DNA from: Calliopsis andreniformis
Lineage: Eukaryota; Arthropoda; Insecta; Hymenoptera; Andrenidae
DNA: 64,000 bases
Assembly: GCF_051401765.1 (NCBI RefSeq)
Contig: NW_027480440.1
Coordinates: 1,426,001-1,490,000, forward strand
Direction of reading: 5' to 3'
The notes beneath the pieces were generated by a model, which worked only from the letters and a program-made list of their open reading frames with translations, did not search any database and was not told the origin of the DNA. The position numbers were made by a program, and so were the translations under genes. Of this stretch, positions 24,671 through 36,574 are shown in pieces. Every line of letters starts with the position of its first letter. Position 1 is the first letter of the stretch.

Positions 24671-27600
24671 CAATCCTCAATTCTCAATACTCAATAGAAT
24701 ATCCTGAATTCTCAGTATTCAATACTCAAACCTCAACGCTCAACCCTCTGCCCTCATCCTCCATCCTCAATCCTCAATCCTCAAACTTCAATCTTCAATC
24801 CTCAATACTCAATCTTCGATTCTCAATCCTCAATTCTCAATCCTCAATCCCAATCCTCAATCTTCAATCCTCAATCCTCAATCCTCAATCCTCAATCCTC
24901 AATCCTCAATCATCAATCCTCAATCCTCAATCCTCAATAGCATATCCTGAACTCTCAGTATTCAATACTTAAACCTCAATCCTCAACCCTCAGCCCTCAT
25001 CCTCCGTCCTCAATCCTCAATCTTCAAACATCAATCTTCAATCCTCAATACTCAATCTTCTATCCTCAATCCTCAACGCTCAATCCTCAATCCACAATCC
25101 TCAGTCATGAATACTCAATCTTCAATACTCAATCCTCAATCCTCAATCCTCAATATTCAATACACAACCCTCAAACATCAATCCTCAATACTCAATCGTC
25201 AGTCTTCAATCCTCAATACTCAATCTTCAATCCTCAATCCTAAATCCTCGATTCTCAATCCTCAATCCTCAATCATCAATCCTCAATCTCCAACACACAA
25301 TCCTCAATCCCCAATCCTCAATCCTCAACCCACAATCATAAATTCTCAATATTCAATGCTCAATCCTCAATCCTGAATTATCAATCCTGAATCTTCAATA
25401 CTCAATCCTCAATCCTCAATCCTCAATCCTCAATCGTCAATCCTCATTCTTCAATCCTCAATACCCAATCCTCAATCCTCAATCCTCAATCCTCAATCCT
25501 CAATCCTCAATCCTCATTCCTCAAACCTCAACCCTCAATCCTCAGTCCTCATCCTCAATTCTCAATTCTTAATACTCAATCCTCAATCCTCAATCTTCAA
25601 TCCTCAATAATCAATCCTCAATACTCAGTCTTCAATCCGCAATCCTCAATCCTGAATCCTCAGTCCGCAATCCTCAATCATCAATCCTCAACCTTCAATA
25701 CTCAATCCTCAATCCTCAAACCTCAATCCTCAATACTCAACCTTCAATCATCCATACTCAATCTACAATCCTCAATCCTCAATCATCAATCCTCAATCCT
25801 CAATGCTCAGTCATCAATCCTCAATCTTCAATACTCAATCCTCAATCCTCAATCCTCAATCCTCAATCCTCAATCCTCAGTCCTCAATCCTCAATCCTCA
25901 ATCCTCAACCCTCATCCCTCATCCTCAATCCTCAATCCTGAATCCTCAAACCTCAATCTTCAATCCTCAATACTCAGTCTTCAATCCTCAATCCTCAATC
26001 CTCAATCCTCAATCCTCAATCCTCAATCCTCAATTCTCATTCCTCAATCCTCAACCCTCAGCCCTCATCCTCAATCCTCAATCCTGAATCCTCAATCCTC
26101 AATCTTCAATCCTCAATACTCAGTCTTCAATCCTCAATCCTCAATCCTCAATCCTCAGTCCTCAATCCACAGTCATCAATCCTCAATCTTCAATACTCAA
26201 TCCTCAATCCTCAATCCTCAATCCTCAATTCTCAATCCTCAATCCTCAGTCCTCAGTCCTCAAACCTCAGTCCTCAAACCTCAGCCATCATCCTCAATCG
26301 TCAATCCCCGTTCCTCAATCCTCAATCCTCAATCTTCAATCCTCCATACTCAATCTTCAATCCTCAATCCTCAATCATCAATCCTCAATCCTCAATCCTC
26401 AGTCATCAATCCTCAATCTTCAATACTCAATCCACAATCATCAATCCTCAATCCTCAATCCTCAATCCTCATTCCTCAAACCTCAATCCTCAACCCTCAG
26501 TCCTCATCCTCAATTCTCAATTCTTAATCATCAATCCTCAATCCTCAATCCTCAATCCTCAAAATTCAAACCTCAATACTCAGTCTTCAATCCTCAATCC
26601 TCAATCCACAATCCTCAATCCTCAATCCTCAATCCTCAGTCCTCAATCCACAATCATCAATCCTCAATCTTCAATTCTCAATACTCAATCCTCAATCCTC
26701 AATCCTGAATCATCAATCCTCAATCCTCAATCATCAACCTTCAATCCTCAATACCCAATCTTCAATCCTCAATACTCAATCTTCAATCCTCAATACTCAA
26801 TCCTCAATATTCAACACACAACCATCAACCATCAATTCTCAACACTCAATCCTCAACACTCGGTCCTCTCTCTTCAATCCTCCATCCTCAATCCTCTATC
26901 CCCAAGCGTCAATCCTCAATCCTCAATACTCAACCCTCAATCCTCAGTCCTCAAACCTCAATTCCGAATCCTCAATCCTGAATGCTCAATCTTCATTCCT
27001 CAAACCTCAATCCTCAAACCTCAGTCCTCATCCTCAATCCTCAATCCTCAATCCTCAAACCTCAATATTCAATACACAACCCTCAAACATCAATCCTCAA
27101 TACTCAATCGTCAGTCTTCAATCCTCAATCCTCAATCCTCAATCCTCAATCCTCATTCTTCAATCCTCAATACCCTATCCTCAATCGTCAATCCTAAATC
27201 CCCAATCCTCAATCCTTAATCCTCAATCTTCAATCATCAATCCCCAGTTCACAATCTTCAATCCTCAATGCTCAATCCTCAATCCTCAATCCTCAGTCAT
27301 CAGTCCTCAATCCTCAATCCTCAAACCTGAATCGTCAACCGTCAGTCCCCGTCCTCAAACCTCAATCCCGAATCCTCAATCCTGAATCGTCAATCTTCAG
27401 CCCTCAGTCCTCAACAATCAATTCTCAATCCTCAGTCCTCATTAGAATATCCCCAATTCACAGTTTTCAGTACTCAATCCCCAATCTTCAATCTTCAAAT
27501 CTCACTCTACAAACATCAATTCGCATCACTCAAAACTCAACACTCAGTGCTCAATCTTCAGTCCTCAATCCTCAATCCTCAATATTCAATCCTTAATACT

Positions 27601-27928
27601 CAGTCTTCAATCCTCAATCCTCAATTCTCAATCCTCAGTCCTCAATCCTCAATCGCCAATCCTCAATCCCCAATCCTCAATCTTCGATACTCAATCCTCA
27701 ATCCTCAATCCTCAAACCTCAATCCCCAATCCTCAATCCTCAATCCTTAATTCTCAATCTTCAATCCTCAATCCCAAGTCCACAATCTTCAATCCTCAAT
27801 GCTCAATCCTCAATCCTCAATCCTCAGTCATCAGTCCTCAATCCTCAATCCTCAAACCTCAATCCTCAACCGTCAGTCCTCGTCCTCAATTCTCAATTCT
27901 TAATCCTCAATCCTCAATCCTCAATCTT
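24671..27928 (+). repeat. 3258-bp higher-order unit, copy 1
   Basis: First of three head-to-tail copies. Its left edge is set where 24671 onward begins to match 27929 onward (AATCCTCAATTC, then the GAATTC anchor at 24706 and 27964). Open-frame starts at 25107 and 25803 recur at 28365 and 29061, 3258 bp later. The unit contains marker blocks G (partial), N, S, C (CGGTCC at 26861) and H (ATTAGAATATCC at 27441). No gene is present. Confidence 0.9.
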
Positions 27929-29706
27929 CAATCCTCAATTCTCAATACTCAATAGAATATCCTGAATTCTCAGTATTCAATACTCAAACCTCAACGCTCA
28001 ACCCTCTGCCCTCATCCTCCATCCTCAATCCTCAATCCTCAAACTTCAATCTTCAATCCTCAATACTCAATCTTCGATTCTCAATCCTCAATTCTCAATC
28101 CTCAATCCCAATCCTCAATCTTCAATCCTCAATCCTCAATCCTCAATCCTCAATCCTCAATCCTCAATCATCAATCCTCAATCCTCAATCCTCAATAGCA
28201 TATCCTGAACTCTCAGTATTCAATACTTAAACCTCAATCCTCAACCCTCAGCCCTCATCCTCCGTCCTCAATCCTCAATCTTCAAACATCAATCTTCAAT
28301 CCTCAATACTCAATCTTCTATCCTCAATCCTCAACCCTCAATCCTCAATCCACAATCCTCAGTCATGAATACTCAATCTTCAATACTCAATCCTCAATCC
28401 TCAATCCTCAATATTCAATACACAACCCTCAAACATCAATCCTCAATACTCAATCGTCAGTCTTCAATCCTCAATACTCAATCTTCAATCCTCAATCCTA
28501 AATCCTCGATTCTCAATCCTCAATCCTCAATCATCAATCCTCAATCTCCAACACACAATCCTCAATCCCCAATCCTCAATCCTCAACCCACAATCATCAA
28601 TTCTCAATATTCAATGCTCAATCCTCAATCCTGAATTATCAATCCTGAATCTTCAATACTCAATCCTCAATCCTCAATCCTCAATCCTCAATCGTCAATC
28701 CTCATTCTTCAATCCTCAATACCCAATCCTCAATCCTCAATCCTCAATCCTCAATCCTCAATCCTCAATCCTCATTCCTCAAACCTCAACCCTCAATCCT
28801 CAGTCCTCATCCTCAATTCTCAATTCTTAATACTCAATCCTCAATCCTCAATCTTCAATCCTCAATAATCAATCCTCAATACTCAGTCTTCAATCCGCAA
28901 TCCTCAATCCTGAATCCTCAGTCCGCAATCCTCAATCATCAATCCTCAACCTTCAATACTCAATCCTCAATCCTCAAACCTCAATCCTCAATACTCAACC
29001 TTCAATCATCCATACTCAATCTACAATCCTCAATCCTCAATCATCAATCCTCAATCCTCAATGCTCAGTCATCAATCCTCAATCTTCAATACTCAATCCT
29101 CAATCCTCAATCCTCAATCCTCAATCCTCAATCCTCAGTCCTCAATCCTCAATCCTCAATCCTCAACCCTCATCCCTCATCCTCAATCCTCAATCCTGAA
29201 TCCTCAAACCTCAATCTTCAATCCTCAATACTCAGTCTTCAATCCTCAATCCTCAATCCTCAATCCTCAATCCTCAATCCTCAATCCTCAATTCTCATTC
29301 CTCAATCCTCAACCCTCAGCCCTCATCCTCAATCCTCAATCCTGAATCCTCAATCCTCAATCTTCAATCCTCAATACTCAGTCTTCAATCCTCAATCCTC
29401 AATTCTCAATCCTCAGTCCTCAATCCTCAATCGCCAATCCTCAATCCCCAATCCTCAATCTTCGATACTCAATCCTCAATCCTCAATCCTCAAACCTCAA
29501 TCCCCAATCCTCAATCCTCAATCCTTAATTCTCAATCTTCAATCCTCAATCCCAAGTCCACAATCTTCAATCCTCAATGCTCAATCCTCAATCCTCAATC
29601 CTCAGTCATCAGTCCTCAATCCTCAATCCTCAAACCTCAATCCTCAACCGTCAGTCCTCGTCCTCAATTCTCAATTCTTAATCCTCAATCCTCAATCCTC
29701 AATCTT
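27929..29706 (+). repeat. 3258-bp unit, copy 2, internally shortened to 1778 bp
   Basis: This copy runs with copy 1 up to about 29398 and then jumps to the sequence matching 27620 onward. It lacks the middle of the unit (about 26140-27620), including marker blocks C and H. The missing length is 3258 - 1778 = 1480 bp. Both edges carry the word TACTCAGTCTTCAATCC followed by plain heptamers, so homologous unequal exchange explains the loss. No gene is present. Confidence 0.9.
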
Positions 29707-32700
29707 CAATCCTTAATTCTCAATACTCAATAGAATATCCTGAATTCTCAGTATTCAATACTCAAACCTCAACGCTCAACCCTCTGCCCTCATCCTCCAT
29801 CCTCAATCCTCAATCCTCAAACTTCAATCTTCAATCCTCAATACTCAATCTTCGATTCTCAATCCTCAATTCTCAATCCTCAATCCCAATCCTCAATCTT
29901 CAATCCTCAATCCTCAATCCTCAATCCTCAATCCTCAATCCTCAATCATCAATCCTCAATCCTCAATCCTCAATAGCATATCCTGAACTCTCAGTATTCA
30001 ATACTTAAACCTCAATCCTCAACCCTCAGCCCTCATCCTCCGTCCTCAATCCTCAATCTTCAAACATCAATCTTCAATCCTCAATACTCAATCTTCTATC
30101 CTCAATCCTCAACCCTCAATCCTCAATCCACAATCCTCAGTCATGAATACTCAATCTTCAATACTCAATCCTCAATCCTCAATCCTCAATATTCAATACA
30201 CAACCCTCAAACATCAATCCTCAATACTCAATCGTCAGTCTTCAATCCTCAATACTCAATCTTCAATCCTCAATCCTAAATCCTCGATTCTCAATCCTCA
30301 ATCCTCAATCATCAATCCTCAATCTCCAACACACAATCCTCAATCCCCAATCCTCAATCCTCAACCCACAATCATCAATTCTCAATATTCAATGCTCAAT
30401 CCTCAATCCTGAATTATCAATCCTGAATCTTCAATACTCAATCCTCAATCCTCAATCCTCAATCCTCAATCGTCAATCCTCATTCGTCAATCCTCAATAC
30501 CCAATCCTCAATCCTCAATCCTCAATCCTCAATCCTCAATCCTCAATCCTCATTCCTCAAACCTCAACCCTCAATCCTCAGTCCTCATCCTCAATTCTCA
30601 ATTCTTAATACTCAATCCTCAATCCTCAATCTTCAATCCTCAATAATCAATCCTCAATACTCAGTCTTCAATCCGCAATCCTCAATCCTGAATCCTCAGT
30701 CCGCAATCCTCAATCATCAATCCTCAACCTTCAATACTCAATCCTCAATCCTCAAACCTCAATCCTCAATACTCAACCTTCAATCATCCATACTCAATCT
30801 ACAATCCTCAATCCTCAATCATCAATCCTCAATCCTCAATGCTCAGTCATCAATCCTCAATCTTCAATACTCAATCCTCAATCCTCAATCCTCAATCCTC
30901 AATCCTCAATCCTCAGTCCTCAATCCTCAATCCTCAATCCTCAACCCTCATCCCTCATCCTCAATCCTCAATCCTGAATCCTCAAACCTCAATCTTCAAT
31001 CCTCAATACTCAGTCTTCAATCCTCAATCCTCAATCCTCAATCCTCAATCCTCAATCCTCAATCCTCAATTCTCATTCCTCAATCCTCAACCCTCAGCCC
31101 TCATCCTCAATCCTCAATCCTGAATCCTCAATCCTCAATCTTCAATCCTCAATACTCAGTCTTCAATCCTCAATCCTCAATCCTCAATCCTCAGTCCTCA
31201 ATCCACAGTCATCAATCCTCAATCTTCAATACTCAATCCTCAATCCTCAATCCTCAATCCTCAATTCTCAATCCTCAATCCTCAGTCCTCAGTCCTCAAA
31301 CCTCAGTCCTCAAACCTCAGCCATCATCCTCAATCGTCAATCCCCGTTCCTCAATCCTCAATCCTCAATCTTCAATCCTCCATACTCAATCTTCAATCCT
31401 CAATCCTCAATCATCAATCCTCAATCCTCAATCCTCAGTCATCAATCCTCAATCTTCAATACTCAATCCACAATCATCAATCCTCAATCCTCAATCCTCA
31501 ATCCTCATTCCTCAAACCTCAATCCTCAACCCTCAGTCCTCATCCTCAATTCTCAATTCTTAATCATCAATCCTCAATCCTCAATCCTCAATCCTCAAAA
31601 TTCAAACCTCAATACTCAGTCTTCAATCCTCAATCCTCAATCCTCAATCCTCAGTCCTCAATCCTCAATCCTCAGTCCTCAATCCACAATCATCAATCCT
31701 CAATCTTCAATTCTCAATACTCAATCCTCAATCCTCAATCCTCAATCATCAATCCTCAATCCTCAATCATCAACCTTCAATCCTCAATACTCAATCTTCA
31801 ATCCTCAATACTCAATCTTCAATCCTCAATACTCAATCCTCAATATTCAACACACAACCATCAACCATCAATTCTCAACACTCAATCCTCAACACTCGGT
31901 CCTCTCTCTTCAATCCTCCATCCTCAATCCTCTATCCCCAAGCGTCAATCCTCAATCCTCAATACTCAACCCTCAATCCTCAGTCCTCAAACCTCAATTC
32001 CGAATCCTCAATCCTGAATGCTCAATCTTCATTCCTCAAACCTCAATCCTCAAACCTCAGTCCTCATCCTCAATCCTCAATCCTCAATCCTCAAACCTCA
32101 ATATTCAATACACAACCCTCAAACATCAATCCTCAATACTCAATCGTCAGTCTTCAATCCTCAATCCTCAATCCTCAATCCTCAATCCTCATTCTTCAAT
32201 CCTCAATACCCTATCCTCAATCGTCAATCCTCAATCCCCAATCCTCAATCCTTAATCCTCAATCTTCAATCATCAATCCCCAGTTCACAATCTTCAATCC
32301 TCAATGCTCAATCCTCAATCCTCAATCCTCAGTCATCAGTCCTCAATCCTCAATCCTCAAACCTGAATCGTCAACCGTCAGTCCCCGTCCTCAAACCTCA
32401 ATCCCGAATCCTCAATCCTGAATCGTCAATCTTCAGCCCTCAGTCCTCAACAATCAATTCTCAATCCTCAGTCCTCATTAGAATATCCCCAATTCACAGT
32501 TTTCAGTACTCAATCCCCAATCTTCAATCTTCAAATCTCACTCTACAAACATCAATTCGCATCACTCAAAACTCAACACTCAGTGCTCAATCTTCAGTCC
32601 TCAATCCTCAATCCTCAATCTTCAATCCTTAATACTCAGTCTTCAATCCTCAATCCTCAATTCTCAATCCTCAGTCCTCAATCCTCAATCGCCAATCCTC

Positions 32701-32973
32701 AATCCCCAATCCTCAATCTTCGATACTCAATCCTCAATCCTCAATCCTCAAACCTCAATCCCCAATCCTCAATCCTCAATCCTTAATCCTCAATCTTCAA
32801 TCCTCAATCCCAAGTCCACAATCTTCAATCCTCAATGCTCAATCCTCAATCCTCAATCCTCAGTCATCAGTCCTCAATCCTCAATCCTCAAACCTCAATC
32901 CTCAACCGTCAGTCCTCGTCCTCAATTCTCAATTCTTAATCCTCAATCCTCAATCCTCAATCTTCAATCCTCA
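29707..32973 (+). repeat. 3258-bp higher-order unit, copy 3
   Basis: Full-length copy. Markers match copy 2 at +1778 (GAATTC at 27964 and 29742) and copy 1 at +5036 (CGGTCC at 26861 and 31897; ATTAG at 27441 and 32477). Only scattered point differences were seen between copies. The homology ends near 32973, where AATAATCAATCC replaces AATTCTCAATAC and the tandem series stops. No gene is present. Confidence 0.9.
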
Positions 32974-33408
32974 ATAATCAATCCTCAATACTCAGTCTTC
33001 AATCCTCAATCCTCCATCCTCAATCCTCAGTCCGCAATCCTCAATCATCAATCCTCAACCTTCAATACTCAATCCTCAATCCTCAATCCTCAATCCGCAA
33101 TACTCAACCTTCAATCCTCCATACTCAATCTTCAATCCTCAATCCTCAATCATCAATCCTCAATCCTCAATCCTCAGTCATCAATCCTCAATCTTCAATA
33201 CTCAATCCTCAATCCTCAATCCTCAATCCTCAATCCTCAATCCTCAGTCCTCAATCCACAATCATCAATCCTCAATCTTCAATACTCAATCCTCAATCCT
33301 CAACCCTCAATCCTCAATACTCGATCTTCAATCCTCAATCCTCAATCCTCAATCCTCAACACTCAGCCCTCATCCTCAATCCTCAATCCTGAATCCTCAA
33401 ACCTCAAT
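32974..33408 (+). repeat. Heptamer module, pairs with 42140-42575
   Basis: Part of a longer segment, about 32217-34950, that recurs about 9.17 kb downstream (open-frame starts at 32583 and 41755). It contains the CCGCAATACTCAACC step near 33094 and 42267. No gene is present. Confidence 0.82.
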
Positions 33409-36400
33409 CTTCAATCCTCAATACTCAGTCTTCAATCCTCAATCCTCAATCCTCAATCCTCAATCCTCAATCCTCAATTCTCAATCCTCAATCCTGAACC
33501 CTCAGCCCACATCCTCAATCCTCAATCCTGAATCCTCAATCCTCAATCTTCAATCCTCAATACTCAGTCTTCAATCCTCAATCCTCAATCCTCAATCCTC
33601 AGTCCTCAATCCACATTCATCAATCCTCAATATTCAATACTCAATCCTCAATCCTCAATCCTCAATCCTCAATTCTCAAGCCTCAATCCTCAGTCCTCAG
33701 TCCTCAAACCTCAGTCCTCAAACCTCAGCCATCATCCTCAATCGTCAATCCTCGTTCCTCAATCCTCAATCCTCAATCTTCAATCCTCCATACTCAATCT
33801 TCAATCCTCAATCCTCAATCCTCAGTCATCAACCCTCAATCTTCAATACTCAATCCTCAATCATCAATCCTCAATCCACAATCCTTAATCCTCATTCCTC
33901 AAACCTCAATCCTCAACCCTCAGTCTTCATCCTCAATTCTCAATTCTTAATCCTCAATCCTCAATCCTCAATCCTCAGTCCTCAATCCACAATCATCAAT
34001 CCTCAATCTTCAATACTCAATCCTCAATCCTCAATCCTCAATCCTCAATACTCGATCTTCAACCCTCAATCCTCAATCCTCAATCCTCAACCCTCATCCC
34101 TCATCCTCAATCCTCAATTCTGAATCCTCAAACCTCAATCTTCAATCCTCAATACTCAGTCTTCAATCCTGAATCCTCAATCCTCAGTCCTCAATCCGCA
34201 ATCCTCAATTCTCAATCCTCAATCCTCAACCTTCAATCCTCAATACTCAATCTTCAATCCTCAATACTCAATCCTCAATATTCAACACACAACCATCAAC
34301 CATCAATTCTCAATACTCAACCATCAATCCTCAATACTCAATACTCAATCCTCAATCTTCTATCCCTAATACTCAATCTTCAATCCTCAGTCCTCAGTCC
34401 CCAAACCTCAATCCTGAATCTTCAATACTCAACCTTCAATCCTCAATCCTCAGTCCTCAATACTCAACCATCAATCCTCAATTCTCAATACTCAATAGAA
34501 TATCCTGAATTATCAGGACCCAATACTCAAACCTCAATCCGCAACCCTCAGCCCTCATCCTCCATCCTCAATCCTCAATCCTCAATACTCAATCCTCAAT
34601 ACTCAATCTTCAATCCTAGATCCTCAACCCTCAATCCTCAATCCTCAATCCTCAATCCTCAATCTTCAATCCTCAGTACTCAATATTCAATCCTCCATCC
34701 TCAATCTTCAATCCTCAATAATCAATCTCCAATCCTACATCCTCAATCCCCAATCCTCAATCCTTAATCCTCAATCTTCAATCCTCAATCGCCAGTCCTC
34801 AATCTTCAATCCTCAATGCCCAATCCTCAACCCTCAAGCCTCAATCTTCAATCCGCAATAATCAATCTCCAATCCTAGATCCTCAATCCACAATCTTCAA
34901 TCCTCAATCCTCAATCTTCAATCCTCAATCCCCAGTCTTCAATCTTCAATCCTCAATGCTCAATCCTCAATCCTCAATCCTCAGTCCACAATCCTCAGTC
35001 CTCAATCCTCAAACCTCAATCCTCTACCGTCAGTCCTCGTCCTCAATCCTCAAACCTCAATCGTCAATCCTCAATATTCAATCATCAATACTCAATCTTC
35101 AATCCTCAATCCTCAATCCTCAATCCTCAATCCTCAACCCCCAATATTCAACACACAACCCTCAGCCATGAATCCTCAATACTCAACCATCAATCCTCAA
35201 TACTCAATACTCAATCCTCAATCGCCAATCCTCAATCCTCAATCCTCAATCTTCAATCCTCCGTACTCAATCTTCAATCCTCAATCCTCAATCATCAATC
35301 CTCAATCCTCAATCCTCAGTCATCAATCCTCAATCTTCAATACTCATTCCTCAATCATCAATCCCCAATCCTCAATCCTCAATCCTCATTCCTCAAACCT
35401 CAATACTCAACCCTCAGTCATCATCCTCAATTCTCAATTCTTAATCCTCAATCCTCAATCCTCAATTTTCAATCCTCAATAATCAATCCTCAATCCTCAA
35501 TCCTCAGACATCAATCCTCAGACATCAATCCTCAATCTTCAATACTCAATCGTAAATCCTCAGTCCTCAATTCTCAATCCTCAATCCTCGTTCCTCAAAC
35601 CTCAATCCTCAACCCTCAGTCCTCATCCTCAATTCTCAATTCTCTGTCCTCAAACCTCAATCTTCAATCCTCAATACTCAATCCTCAATCCTCAATACTC
35701 AACCATCAATCCTCAATTCTCAATACTCAATAGAATATCCTGAATTCTCAGTATTCAATACTCAAACCTCAACGCTCAACCCTCTGCCCTCATCCTCCAT
35801 CCTCAATCCTCAATCCTCAAACTTCAATCTTCAATCCTCAATACTCAATCTTCGATTCTCAATCCTCAATTCTCAATCCTCAATCCAAATCCTCAATCTT
35901 CAATCCTCAATCCTCAATCCTCAATCCTCAGTCCTCAATCCTCAATCATCAATCCTCAATCCTCAATCCTCAATTCTCATTCCTCAATCCTCAAACATCA
36001 ATCTTCAATCCTCAATACTCAATCTTCTATCCTCAATCCTCAACCCTCAATCCTCAATCCACAATCCTCAGTCATCAATACTCAATCTTCAATACTCAAT
36101 CCTCAATCCTTAATCCTCAATATTCAATACACAACCCTCAAACATCAATCCTCAATACTCAATCGTCAGTCTTCAATCCTCAATACTCAATCTTCAATCC
36201 TCAATCCTAAATCCTCGATCTCAATCCTCAATCCTCAATCATCAATCCTCAGTCTTCAACACACAGTCCTCAATCCCCAATCCTCAATCCTCAATCCACA
36301 ATCATCAATCCTCAATATTCAATGCTCAATCCTCAATCCTGAATTATCAATCCTGAATCTTCAATACTCAATCCTCAATCCTCAATCCTCAATCCTCAAT

Positions 36401-36574
36401 CGTCAATCCTCATTCTTCAATCCTTAATACCCAATCCTCAATCCTCAATCCTCAATCCTCAATCCTCAATCCTCAATCCTCATTCCTCAAACCTCAACCC
36501 TCAACCCTCAGTCCTCATCCTCAATTCTCAATTCTTAATACTCAATCCTCAATCCTCAATCTTCAATCCTCAAT
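33409..36574 (+). repeat. 3166-bp higher-order unit, copy 1 (modules Q1 and E1)
   Basis: TGAACC at 33495 recurs at 36661 and the ATG variant at 34956 recurs at 38122, both +3166. After a 14-bp (two-heptamer) difference near 35105 the offset is 3152 (ATGAATCC at 35168 and 38320). Module Q runs about 33975-35167 and module E from 35168. Block N in this copy has CAGTCATCAATAC near 36071 where the other copies have CAGTCATGAATAC. No gene is present. Confidence 0.89.
36214..36225 (+). repeat. Shared 1-bp deletion site in block N (clade marker)
   Basis: Here CCTCGATCTCAATCC stands where the copies near 20065, 25255, 28507, 30285, 59829, 60318, 62943 and 63431 have CCTCGATTCTCAATCC. The same loss of one T is present near 39369 and 49356. 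The three copies with the loss are also linked by duplicated flanks (spacings 3152 and 9986), so the deletion happened once before they were copied. Confidence 0.88.

Noticed and set aside
34365..34372. Telomere-like CCCTAA word inside TATCCCTAATAC, also in later module Q copies
   Set aside because: It occurs once per module and not in tandem. It is a two-step variant of the heptamer, not a telomere tract.
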